Positions 52,561-61,212 of a stretch of DNA of 64,000 nt are shown piece after piece; within the stretch, counting starts at the first letter, position 1, and the number at the start of each line of letters is the position of its first letter. The DNA is from a virus: positions 62,001-126,000 of IMG/VR virus record IMGVR_UViG_3300023184_000033. One strand, given 5' to 3'. The notes beneath the pieces were generated by a model that saw only the letters and a program-made list of their open reading frames with translations, did not search any database and had not been told where the DNA came from. Position numbers and translations under genes: made by a program.

Positions 52561-55470
52561 TTACTCCAGTATTAATATACTACCGTCTTCTGTTGTTAAT
52601 GAGAAACCATCTTCCGTTACTAATTCAGGAACGTATTCTAGTCCAATTGGTCCAATAATTCTTACACTCTTACCACTTGCTTGTATAGTTCTGTTGACTG
52701 AAACAAAAGAATTGGCAATATTAGAAGTTACATTTGCTGATGTGTATAAAATTCCATGTTCATAATCTACTGATGATACAGTATATGTGTTAGTTGAAAT
52801 CTTAATTAAATCACCAGCAAACACAATGTCTTTTAATGGGTATGCAGTATTACTGTAAACGCCATTGTTCATTACATTGTAAGAATTTGTAATTGCTCTG
52901 ATATTTATTATCTTAGTGTTGGCATTGGCCGACACATATGCAACATTTGAATATGTTAAGAATACACTATCTTTTAATGTGATTAGGTTGTTTGCATAAT
53001 CAACACCAATAACTTCAGACCTAACATTAGGTCCATGTGATGTTGACATGTAAAACACAGAGTTTGGTATTCCAGATTGATTTGTGAATATGAATGTTGC
53101 AATGTTTGCACCAGCCGTATTACTCAACAATACTTTGTTATTGCTGTGGTTTGTAAAGTTAGCCACAATTTTTGCAGCGCTTGCGGAGTCTCCAGTATAA
53201 TCTTGTAAGTGTACAGCTTTATATAAAGCATTTAGACCGGCAACTTTAATGTTTGTATTTGACCTTAATGCATAACGACCTCTGAGTTTTGTTCCAGCAG
53301 GATGCAATAAATTCAGTACAACGTTTCTATACTTTTCAATTTCTCTCTCAACTGTAATTTGATAAGTGAAGTCATTGTAAATATCACTTTCAAGTACATC
53401 AAACGAACTTGGTTGACCAGATGTGTCTAAGTATTGACCTTGACTGAACACCAATCCGTTTAAGAAAGATGCTTGTGCTAAAGCTGCACCATCACCATAG
53501 TTTTTAATACCAAATCCATTATAATCAGGACTTCCAATATAATATCTGTTTGCCTCAGCCGCAGTATTGGCCATTCTTAGATTGATATTTTTATTTTCAA
53601 TCACCAATGGCAATCTTGGATTTGGTTGTGAGTTGTAATTGAAAACCCGAATGTTATACAATGAATTGAATGTGTTTATATCACCATTTAATAATCTAAC
53701 CGAATCCACAAATCCGGAATATGATGTGGTCTTAGGAGAATTACCTTGATAGATAAAGTCGCCGGCTGAAGGCAACAAAAGAATGTCTGCATTTGACACT
53801 AAAATGTCCTGCACAGAAAGAGAAACATTTGGTGAAGAAACATAATCTTCACCATTATTAGTTAAGTTGATTGTTGTGACAGAACCAATCTTTTGTGTGG
53901 CCACAGAGAATGATGCACCAGCACCCAAGATACCCGGAACAAAAAGACTTGCGTTAGCAGCTTGTGTGTTACTAGAAACAACTGTTACTGTTGGTAAAAA
54001 TTCATTGTTGTAACCCATGCCACCCAATGGATAATTTTGTGGCCTTGCAGTATTACTTCGATAAACATAACGGACACCAGTAATCGAACCTGCTGAGTTT
54101 ACTGTGATGTTTGCTTGAGCGCCATATCCATTACCACCAGTAATTCTAATAACATCATTTGCACGATAACCACGGCCAGCATTTGCAATTTGTATTGGTG
54201 CAAGAATGCCTAGTTTATCTAAAAAGGCATCACCATTAATATCGGTTTTCTGAGTACTGTATGCAGTAACTTCTGGTAATTTTGAAATACCACCGCCACC
54301 ATTAATAACTGCAACAGAAGAAATGGGGAATGTTGAAAACGAAATAAAGTTTAATGTATTACCAATTGATGTGTTTGCATTTGACCATGCGGAGTTTACA
54401 AAGTTGTAATTGTTTGCATTGAGTACTACAGCCAATTTGCCATAAATTGAATCTGTTGGAAACATAAACACATTAGCTTGTGTATTTACATTTGGGTCAA
54501 CAGAATACACAATTGCATTTGCACCTGGAGCATTAGTAATTGTTAATTTTGTATACGGATACAAAGAATAACCAAAACCACCTTTAATTGTATTGATACC
54601 TGTAATCGCACCAGACGTTACGGTACCGATTTCAGCAGTAGCACCAATTGGTGTTTGAATATCAGGATTTAAACCACCATAAACAATTACGGGGTCACCA
54701 ACTTGATATAATGTGCCTCGATTAAGTGGAACACCTTTATCATTATTTTTTAAGTTAATTTGACTAACTTGACCTACAACTTTACTTGTAAGAATTGTTC
54801 CATTAATTAAAATATTTTGATTATTATTATCAACAATACGAATTGTTTCACCAGATTCGAACAGACGTTCGATGTTTGAAATAAAGACTTCAATTTTATT
54901 ACCAACTAAAATTGCATTTTCAATTGTTGCAATAGACTTGGATGTTTCACCAAAAACTCTTAGGTTTTTAGTTTGTAAGAATCTTAAATCACTTGTTGCA
55001 AGTTTAAGACTCTTTGCAACATACCATGTACCGGCCGATGCCCGTAAAATTGTATCACTTGTTTTGTAATATTCAAAATCAGAATTATATAAAACACGAA
55101 ACAAAAATTGATAGGATGCTGGCGTGCCTTTTGATTGATAGAGCTGTTTTGCAAATTTAACAGCTTTTTGTTGATTGACTAATGATTCTTTTGGAAAATA
55201 TGGTAAAAAATCATTTACATAGTAATCAATGAACGCATCAATTGTTGTGTCAATATCCTTATACTGTAAAAGATTTGAAGAACCAAAATTAGCACCTTGA
55301 CCGGTACTAACAGCTTCAGTAACTGCTGAATTGGCGGTGTTGGCTAACTCAAGCCATTCATAGTAGGCCTGAAGAAATACCTGAAAATTACTGTATTCGG
55401 GATTTTCTCTTACGAATTGAGGTAATTGATACGGTACAAGTAATGATGTTTTTTGTGTATTTGGTATCAT
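52561..55470 (-). CDS. Baseplate wedge protein at the gp7 position
   Basis: 969 residues, near T4 gp7 (1032), and in the T4 slot just after gp6 with a 4-nt ATGA overlap. The N-terminus (VPYQLPQFVRENPEYSNFQVFLQAYYEWLE, then FIDYYVNDFLPYFPKE, then AKQLYQSKGTPASYQFLFRVLYNSDFEYY) is conserved among marine T4-like phages. The middle has GGGYG-type beta repeats (IQIANAGRGYRANDVIRITGGNGYGA). The gp7 label is by position and size, not by motif. Confidence 0.75.
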   Translation of the reverse strand: MIPNTQKTSLLVPYQLPQFVRENPEYSNFQVFLQAYYEWLELANTANSAVTEAVSTGQGANFGSSNLLQYKDIDTTIDAFIDYYVNDFLPYFPKESLVNQQKAVKFAKQLYQSKGTPASYQFLFRVLYNSDFEYYKTSDTILRASAGTWYVAKSLKLATSDLRFLQTKNLRVFGETSKSIATIENAILVGNKIEVFISNIERLFESGETIRIVDNNNQNILINGTILTSKVVGQVSQINLKNNDKGVPLNRGTLYQVGDPVIVYGGLNPDIQTPIGATAEIGTVTSGAITGINTIKGGFGYSLYPYTKLTITNAPGANAIVYSVDPNVNTQANVFMFPTDSIYGKLAVVLNANNYNFVNSAWSNANTSIGNTLNFISFSTFPISSVAVINGGGGISKLPEVTAYSTQKTDINGDAFLDKLGILAPIQIANAGRGYRANDVIRITGGNGYGAQANITVNSAGSITGVRYVYRSNTARPQNYPLGGMGYNNEFLPTVTVVSSNTQAANASLFVPGILGAGASFSVATQKIGSVTTINLTNNGEDYVSSPNVSLSVQDILVSNADILLLPSAGDFIYQGNSPKTTSYSGFVDSVRLLNGDINTFNSLYNIRVFNYNSQPNPRLPLVIENKNINLRMANTAAEANRYYIGSPDYNGFGIKNYGDGAALAQASFLNGLVFSQGQYLDTSGQPSSFDVLESDIYNDFTYQITVEREIEKYRNVVLNLLHPAGTKLRGRYALRSNTNIKVAGLNALYKAVHLQDYTGDSASAAKIVANFTNHSNNKVLLSNTAGANIATFIFTNQSGIPNSVFYMSTSHGPNVRSEVIGVDYANNLITLKDSVFLTYSNVAYVSANANTKIINIRAITNSYNVMNNGVYSNTAYPLKDIVFAGDLIKISTNTYTVSSVDYEHGILYTSANVTSNIANSFVSVNRTIQASGKSVRIIGPIGLEYVPELVTEDGFSLTTEDGSILILE

Positions 55471-57548
55471 TGCTGAACTGTAAGGTTGACGGTTATTGCA
55501 CCTGGATCGTAAGGATCAATTGTTATCACTCGGTTGTATGATGAGGAAATAATACTTGACTTTGGTATTGCAGTTATAGTTAATTGCCCCAAAGGATTAT
55601 CAATTTGAATTGGATTGAAATCGTTTAGTGTTATAAGACCATTTGTATAATCAACTGTTCCCAAATTAGGATTCAAAATAGTTTTTGCTTTATCTTGATT
55701 GAAATAATAACTTTGAAGTTTACCAATTGCACCAGACAAATTAACTGTTACAGCACCAAGTTTACCTGTTGTGTCGTTTGCGACAGGAGTAATTATTGCA
55801 ACAGCAGAACTATAGTTTGTTCCTGGATTTAAAATATTGATTGCTGTAATCGAACCAACCGAATTAATAATTGCTTGCGCCGTTGCACCAATACCATCAC
55901 CAACAATATTTATTAGTGGTGGATATTGATAGCCAAAACCTGGATTGGATATTGTAATTGATTCCACACCAGCAACAATTGATGGCAATTCTTGTATATA
56001 AACTCCAGGAACAATTGTTGTTCCGGATACCAAGTCAAAGAATTGCATACTAGGTGAACTAGTAATACCACTCAAGTATACACCTTTTTGCAATGGTGTG
56101 CCGCAATATAATTTATATGTCTGTGAATTATTTAGAGTTGGTATAAACTTTTTCTGTATTGCAACATTCACCTCATTAGAAACGATAGATGGGTCTGAAT
56201 TTTGGATGGTTACAATCAAATCAGCCAAAGAAAATATTGAATTGAATGTGTTTAATGTTTTAGTGGAAAATGATTGAATTGCTGTGGCAATTTTATCTTT
56301 AATCTGATTGAATGACAATGTTGTTTTCTTAGAATTTATTACAACATTTGCGGTAATCTTTAAGAATGTGTAATCTGGATCAACAATTGTTGGCGACACC
56401 GTTATCATTGATATTGGACGAATCAATTCTTTAACGATTCGACTTTTTTGTATATCAGTTAAAATTAATGAACCGGTCGGTTTCATTGATACAAATACTT
56501 GGCCATATACGGGCGGAATGTTTTCTTCACCACCCCATACATTCACCGCATCAAATGAAAAACCTAGTTTGTTTTGTTGAATTGCAGTAATGTAATCTTC
56601 TGTTGTTACTGCCCGCCCTTGAGCTGCATAAGATTTGGGTGCTTGGAATTTAATAGAATCTATGGTTTCTTTGCTACCGCCAGTAGTTGCTGAATTGATA
56701 GGATACACAACGTTGTTGGAATATCCATTAACAGAATTCATCAACACAAAACTATTAGCTCCAGCCCCAGCAACACCTTTTGTAACAATATATTGAATTA
56801 CAACAACGTTTCCATTAAATAATTTTTTACCTAGAATACCGTCACCAAAACTAATTCGATATTTTTGATCTGTTCCTTCTTCTAAGAAGAAAACTTTTGA
56901 TTCACCAGATAGTTGCAAATAATTTTTTGCTTCAGTAAAAACTTCTGAAGAGCTATTTGAACTGGATGTTCTAATAGTAACTTTAATTGTTGTTGTATCA
57001 ATACCATCATCAGGTATTCTAATGACAAAATTTGGATTTTCTATCGAATCTTGAACGGTATAGTTTACTGTGACTGGTGTTCCCTGTTTAATATAAACAT
57101 CCGAGAACATTGCAGTATTATTACTTACGGGAACGGTACGTGAATCTATTGTAACAAACCTATAATTGATACCATCAATCGCTTCAGATAAAAATGTTGT
57201 ATATGCAGGTAAAGTTAATGCTGTATCTACAACACCATTAATCTTTAAATTGATTTTTGCCGTAGCTGCAGTTTCAGATTTTGGTGTATAATTTAATAAT
57301 TTTGCATGTGAAACAACAGAACCTCTTTGCACCGCAGAGTCCAAAAACATCTCATTTGCAACCATATTCAAGTAAAAAGCATTGTATTGTGTATTGTATG
57401 CAAGAACATCCAACAAAGTAGAAAGTGCGGCACCTTCATAGTTGTAATCTTTTAGTGTATCTTGAGACTTCAAAAAAGTCTTTAAATTATTTTTTATATT
57501 ATTGAAATCCAAATCTGTAATTTGGATATTTGAATTAAGGCCTGCCAT
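55467..57548 (-). CDS. 6: gp6 baseplate wedge protein
   Basis: Core wedge subunit of the J/gp6 family. The 693 residues (T4 gp6: 660) open DFNNIKNNLKTFLKSQDTLKDYNYEGAALSTLLDVLAYNTQYNAFYLNMVANEMFLDSA, which is diagnostic. Further on are FGDGILGKKLFNGNVVVIQYI and AQGRAVTTEDYITAIQQNKLGF. A SNPGFGYQYPPLINIVGDGIGA repeat near residue 520 matches repeats in gp8 and the gp7-position protein. It begins 1 nt after gp25, as in T4-like wedge operons. Confidence 0.96.
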   Translation of the reverse strand: MAGLNSNIQITDLDFNNIKNNLKTFLKSQDTLKDYNYEGAALSTLLDVLAYNTQYNAFYLNMVANEMFLDSAVQRGSVVSHAKLLNYTPKSETAATAKINLKINGVVDTALTLPAYTTFLSEAIDGINYRFVTIDSRTVPVSNNTAMFSDVYIKQGTPVTVNYTVQDSIENPNFVIRIPDDGIDTTTIKVTIRTSSSNSSSEVFTEAKNYLQLSGESKVFFLEEGTDQKYRISFGDGILGKKLFNGNVVVIQYIVTKGVAGAGANSFVLMNSVNGYSNNVVYPINSATTGGSKETIDSIKFQAPKSYAAQGRAVTTEDYITAIQQNKLGFSFDAVNVWGGEENIPPVYGQVFVSMKPTGSLILTDIQKSRIVKELIRPISMITVSPTIVDPDYTFLKITANVVINSKKTTLSFNQIKDKIATAIQSFSTKTLNTFNSIFSLADLIVTIQNSDPSIVSNEVNVAIQKKFIPTLNNSQTYKLYCGTPLQKGVYLSGITSSPSMQFFDLVSGTTIVPGVYIQELPSIVAGVESITISNPGFGYQYPPLINIVGDGIGATAQAIINSVGSITAINILNPGTNYSSAVAIITPVANDTTGKLGAVTVNLSGAIGKLQSYYFNQDKAKTILNPNLGTVDYTNGLITLNDFNPIQIDNPLGQLTITAIPKSSIISSSYNRVITIDPYDPGAITVNLTVQQ

Positions 57549-57549
57549 G

Positions 57550-57945
57550 TTATCTGTTTCTCTCTAATATAAGGTTTACTGTTGTTGGAGTTGTTGCATT
57601 TTCAATATAAAATGATATAGAAACTTCATATGCATGGTCATCAGGCATTGCCTTAACAGAAACATAATTTAAATTAGCTCTTCTTTCAAAATTACCAATT
57701 ACATTCTTAATTTCATTTTCAATACTAGACGCAGTTAAAGGCGTTGAATTTTCAAATAATAACATATCCAAATTCGAACCAATTGCTGGATTGAATAATT
57801 TCTCATAGTGTTTTGTCAATAAGAGGTTTCGTATTGAACGAACTACCGCTTGAGAATCGTAACTAATGGCAATATCACCTATCACCGGTCTCTTGGTGAA
57901 GGTGAAATCTATGTCCGAGTATATTTTTTTAAGAGTATCTGCCAT
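57550..57945 (-). CDS. 25: gp25 baseplate wedge protein
   Basis: Small wedge protein of the gp25/lysozyme-like family, which initiates sheath polymerisation in contractile systems. The 131 residues match T4 gp25 (132). Typical features are the DIDFTF start, the SIRNLLLTKHYEKLFNPAIGSNLDMLLFE block and the terminal NLILERNR. The family EPR core appears as NFERR. It precedes gp6 directly. Confidence 0.95.
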   Translation of the reverse strand: MADTLKKIYSDIDFTFTKRPVIGDIAISYDSQAVVRSIRNLLLTKHYEKLFNPAIGSNLDMLLFENSTPLTASSIENEIKNVIGNFERRANLNYVSVKAMPDDHAYEVSISFYIENATTPTTVNLILERNR

Positions 57946-57952
57946 TTTCTAT

Positions 57953-58807
57953 TTATGAGTTTATTCTAGACTTTATCTTATCGGTACCTAACACTTCATT
58001 TAACAAATATTTTTCAGTCTCTCCGGAACTGGAAAAACTTCTCATTTCATTAAATCTATTCACCATGCTCTTAACATTTGTGAAAAATGCAATATCATGT
58101 CCTTGTCTTTCAATCATAAATGCATTTAGTTCATTTAATTTTGATGTTATTCCTGTGATTGCGCCTGTTGGATCACTATTAGCTGCAATAATCGTATTCA
58201 CCTTAGTCAATATTGAGGTAACATTACTTGCATAATCCTTAAATTGTGGTACAACCAGAAGGCTGGTCAATGAACCTAAAATTGGAGAGTTGTCCACAAT
58301 ACCATCAGTTTGATTTGTGATGTAGATGGCTTGTTTACCATAAGCCGTTAAGGTTTTATAGTAGGGATTGATGTGTGTATCTTCCTGACCTTCCATTGGA
58401 GTTACACCAGAAACTTTATTTGTGTGGAAAATCATATTATTTGCAGCAATTGTTATATTATTCGCTGCGGTTTTAATACCAATCAAGCTTGGTCCAAAAT
58501 AAGACGGCGGCAATGGTTCATCAGTCATAACATTCGTACCGGCCGAGGTCATTGCAACACCAATTTTCTGAATAATTGTATTTGATGTTGATATAATTGT
58601 ATTAAGATATGCAACGACCGGATTTTGGTAATAACCACCAACATCATTATTTTTTAAGTCTGTTGCTTGCCACTCATTGATAATTGGAGGAAATTGTTGT
58701 AAATTTGCTTGTGTATTTGCAGAAAATTCTTGAACTGTTCCATTTGGATCATTAAAATTGAAACCTAATGTTGCGTATACGCCTGATGCATTATTAATTA
58801 AAGCCAT
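57953..58807 (-). CDS. Unknown baseplate-region protein upstream of gp25
   Basis: A 284-residue protein, mostly helical in its second half (SLTSLLVVPQFKDYASNVTSILTKVNTIIAANSD, KLNELNAFMIERQGHDIAFFTNVKSMVNRFNEM). The N-terminus has FPPIINEWQATDLKNNDVGGYYQNPV. No family is recognised. Its place between the gp5-like spike and gp25 suggests a hub or wedge component. The AAGGA ribosome site is good. Confidence 0.65.
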   Translation of the reverse strand: MALINNASGVYATLGFNFNDPNGTVQEFSANTQANLQQFPPIINEWQATDLKNNDVGGYYQNPVVAYLNTIISTSNTIIQKIGVAMTSAGTNVMTDEPLPPSYFGPSLIGIKTAANNITIAANNMIFHTNKVSGVTPMEGQEDTHINPYYKTLTAYGKQAIYITNQTDGIVDNSPILGSLTSLLVVPQFKDYASNVTSILTKVNTIIAANSDPTGAITGITSKLNELNAFMIERQGHDIAFFTNVKSMVNRFNEMRSFSSSGETEKYLLNEVLGTDKIKSRINS

Positions 58808-58817
58808 AATATTTTCC

Positions 58818-59744
58818 TTAAATCATTGGTAATAAAGTTGAACTAGTTGGAAAACCTTTATTTCCAATATGAGCGTGTGCATTAAAAATACCTGTGTTTA
58901 CTTCATCTGTCATCCAAACTGCGTCCATAAGACCGGTTTTCACCATCACAGGAAAATTTCCTAGTGGTGAATTAACCGCAAGTAATGCATTAACGGACAT
59001 CACCGCATTAACAGACATCAATGTGCTAATTGGTAACATTGCAAAAATGCTACCCATACAGGTGATTGATCCTGGTGTAGCTACAGGTGTTAGTGGTGTT
59101 GGAAAACCAAGACTCAGACCACCTAATGCGGAAGTGAATCCATAAGGTCCTGCGACAACTCCCATGCCTGCATTAACACGTGATTCAGCGGTAATCGTGT
59201 CACAAGAAATAGAACCACCAACATCTAGATCCGCACCAACGTACACATTATCAGATGCATTAATTCTTACTGAACCACCAAAAGTTTCATTGGCTGAAAT
59301 AATAACATCGTCATCACCATTAACCCATATCTCACCACTAGCTCTAAGATTATATTCACCTTTTACATAAAGATTATAATCACCAAGAACTTGATGGTTG
59401 AAATCACCAGTAACATCTAAGTTACAATCACCTTTAACTGTAATATTGCAATGTCCGGTTACTTCAACGTTTTTGTTACCTGCAATAATTTCATAACCAT
59501 TTCCTAGAATTTTAATGGTATTGTCACCCAGAGCATTAAACTCCATGAATGAACCAATTCTATGTTGCAAACGAATACGTTCAGCTCCAGGAGTGTCATC
59601 CATTTCAAATGAATGACCAGATTCAGTTTGTGTTACATGGTTATAAGGAAAAAGTGGTGGATTATCTACTGTTGGACCTTCAGGTTCTGTCCATAAACCA
59701 GGAGCTTCCGCTGGAGGTGAATTGATGTCGGATTCGTTTGCCAT
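58818..59744 (-). CDS. 5: gp5-type cell-puncturing spike (beta-helix part)
   Basis: Central tail spike. The 308 residues contain the VgrG/gp5-like joint (TESGHSFEMDDTPGAERIRLQHRIGSFMEFNALGDNTIKIL, about 40-80), then five strict 8-residue repeats of the xGxxNxxV type (about 96-137), which build a triple-stranded beta-helix. A more hydrophobic Met/Ala-rich C-terminal part follows. There is no lysozyme domain and the OB-fold part is a separate gene (60880-61212), unlike T4 gp5 (575 aa), which joins all three. Confidence 0.85.
   Translation of the reverse strand: MANESDINSPPAEAPGLWTEPEGPTVDNPPLFPYNHVTQTESGHSFEMDDTPGAERIRLQHRIGSFMEFNALGDNTIKILGNGYEIIAGNKNVEVTGHCNITVKGDCNLDVTGDFNHQVLGDYNLYVKGEYNLRASGEIWVNGDDDVIISANETFGGSVRINASDNVYVGADLDVGGSISCDTITAESRVNAGMGVVAGPYGFTSALGGLSLGFPTPLTPVATPGSITCMGSIFAMLPISTLMSVNAVMSVNALLAVNSPLGNFPVMVKTGLMDAVWMTDEVNTGIFNAHAHIGNKGFPTSSTLLPMI
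59334..59459 (-). repeat. Octapeptide beta-helix repeats in the spike
   Basis: Five consecutive 8-residue units (GHCNITVK, GDCNLDVT, GDFNHQVL, GDYNLYVK, GEYNLRAS) with Gly, Asn and hydrophobic residues in fixed positions, as in the T4 gp5 needle. Confidence 0.88.
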
Positions 59745-59746
59745 TT

Positions 59747-60664
59747 TTATATCGTTGATCTGTTAGCGGATGAGGAAATCGAAGCCATTGATGTTGATGT
59801 TGAAACTGTATTTGCTATATTGGCGGTTGTAGGCATCGAACTTGCAATTGATTTAATCGTCACTGATGCAGTATTTGCGGTATCAGCAGTAACTGATTGA
59901 GTCAATGTGCTTTGTGCTGTTGTTAAAGATGCTGCGCCAGTCACAGAACTTGCAGATTTATTTAACTTGGTGCTTGTAAGAGCTCCTAACGATTGTACTT
60001 CTGCAACTGTCTTACCGGCTAAGGCAACTGTTGTTGTTATTGTTTTAATAATTTCTTTACCATCATTCATAATCTCTTTTATGTCTTTTCCAATTCCACT
60101 ATCGGGACCATCACTTTCAAACAAAGTGTCAATAAAAACTTTTCCAATTGCAGAAATAAGAGCAGTTAAACATTCACGTAAATATTTTAGAAAACGTGCG
60201 GGTAAACCAAGAATCCAAGCAATAACCGCTTTAATATAACCAATAAATTTAATAACTTTAATTAAAAATTTTGCAATTGGTTTAATATAGGTATTAACAT
60301 AGTATTTAATTTCTTGTACGATTGCTTTAACTTTATTGATAATTGTGGAAATAACTCCTGATGGATCACCAAGTCCTAAAAACCTTTTAATTGCACGAAC
60401 AGCTTCTCTAACTGCTGTCAACATTGCTTTAATATATTTTTTAAGTCCAATTCTTCTTGAAAGATTGATACCAAAATCACAATGATGAGCAAGTCTATTA
60501 CTCATTTTGTCGATAGTTGTATCTTTCATCACACCTCTGGCTGCACGTGGTGTAGTAGGAGTTCCTTTTATGCGAGAATCACCCTTTTCCTTTGGTTTAG
60601 GTGGGTTAGATTCTTTACCATCAGCTGCCGCTGGAGCTAACTCTGGATATGGTTCATCGTTCAT
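59747..60664 (-). CDS. Basic, hydrophobic-helix protein in the hub region
   Basis: A 305-residue protein of unknown family. A disordered Pro/Lys N-terminus (1-50) precedes a strongly basic and hydrophobic helical middle (about 70-180, including IAKFLIKVIKFIGYIKAVIAWILGLPARFL), then a Ser/Thr/Ala-rich tail. Two or three stretches are hydrophobic enough to insert in a membrane. It lies between the OB-fold and spike parts of gp5. A hub-enclosed protein released on contact with the cell membrane is one reading (inference). The start overlaps the 72-residue gene by 4 nt. Confidence 0.65.
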   Translation of the reverse strand: MNDEPYPELAPAAADGKESNPPKPKEKGDSRIKGTPTTPRAARGVMKDTTIDKMSNRLAHHCDFGINLSRRIGLKKYIKAMLTAVREAVRAIKRFLGLGDPSGVISTIINKVKAIVQEIKYYVNTYIKPIAKFLIKVIKFIGYIKAVIAWILGLPARFLKYLRECLTALISAIGKVFIDTLFESDGPDSGIGKDIKEIMNDGKEIIKTITTTVALAGKTVAEVQSLGALTSTKLNKSASSVTGAASLTTAQSTLTQSVTADTANTASVTIKSIASSMPTTANIANTVSTSTSMASISSSANRSTI

Positions 60665-60879
60665 TTTATTCCTGATGCATTGAGGTTTAAATTTATAATG
60701 TCACGATAGTGTGAAGCACATTCTTCATGTTGTTCGTCAACACAAATTTCATCATGGCAATGAAATTGTTTCATTCTTTCATCATATTCTTCTTGTGTTA
60801 TTAATTCCGCCTGTAGATGTGCGTTCATTACTTCAATTTCGTGTGCCATTAAATGCAATTTATATAATTCGTGACTCAT
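60661..60879 (-). CDS. Small His/Cys-rich hub-region protein
   Basis: A 72-residue protein with a helical N-terminus (LYKLHLMAHEIEVMNAHLQAEL, EEYDERMKQF) and a cluster CHDEICVDEQHEECASH with three Cys and several His in 17 residues, which could bind a metal ion. It directly follows the OB-fold gene (stop TAA, then ATG) and overlaps the next gene by 4 nt. Short hub assembly proteins occupy this area in T4, but no similarity is evident. Confidence 0.65.
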   Translation of the reverse strand: MSHELYKLHLMAHEIEVMNAHLQAELITQEEYDERMKQFHCHDEICVDEQHEECASHYRDIINLNLNASGIK

Positions 60880-61212
60880 TTAAGCCTCCTCTAACTCAGA
60901 ATTATCTGTATCTGCCGGATCATTTTGTAATCCAGGTAAAACGCCCATCATCACCGGTGATTGTCCAGATAAACCATCAGTAAAAAATCCAACGACCCAA
61001 TCACCAATTCTTGGTGGTGAAAATGTATTTGAATTATTTATGGGTAACAGTGGAATAGCCCACGGTAAATCTTCTGTTGGCAATAGTTCTATATTATCAG
61101 TATGCCATCCAAAGATTCTACATTGACAACGACCAAGACCCATCGTATCTATTCTATTTTCTACAATACCCATCCACCAAATAAAACCATCTTTACCTAA
61201 AAAGTTTTCCAT
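60880..61212 (-). CDS. gp5 OB-fold domain as a separate protein
   Basis: 110 residues from the ATG at 61212, which overlaps the upstream stop as TAATG; the frame extends to a GTG at 61221. The pattern FLGKDGFIWWMGIVENRIDTMGLGRCQCRIFGWHTDN ... LPTEDLPWAIPLLPINN ... PRIGDWVVGFFTDGLSGQSPVMMGVLPG is the N-terminal OB domain of T4-type gp5, which sits between the gp27 hub and the spike. The lysozyme and needle parts are not on this polypeptide. Confidence 0.88.
   Translation of the reverse strand: MENFLGKDGFIWWMGIVENRIDTMGLGRCQCRIFGWHTDNIELLPTEDLPWAIPLLPINNSNTFSPPRIGDWVVGFFTDGLSGQSPVMMGVLPGLQNDPADTDNSELEEA

Noticed and set aside
57950-57957. CATAAATA motif before gp25
   Set aside because: It is 4 nt from the gp25 ATG and overlaps the end of the upstream gene; spacing does not match the other late promoters.
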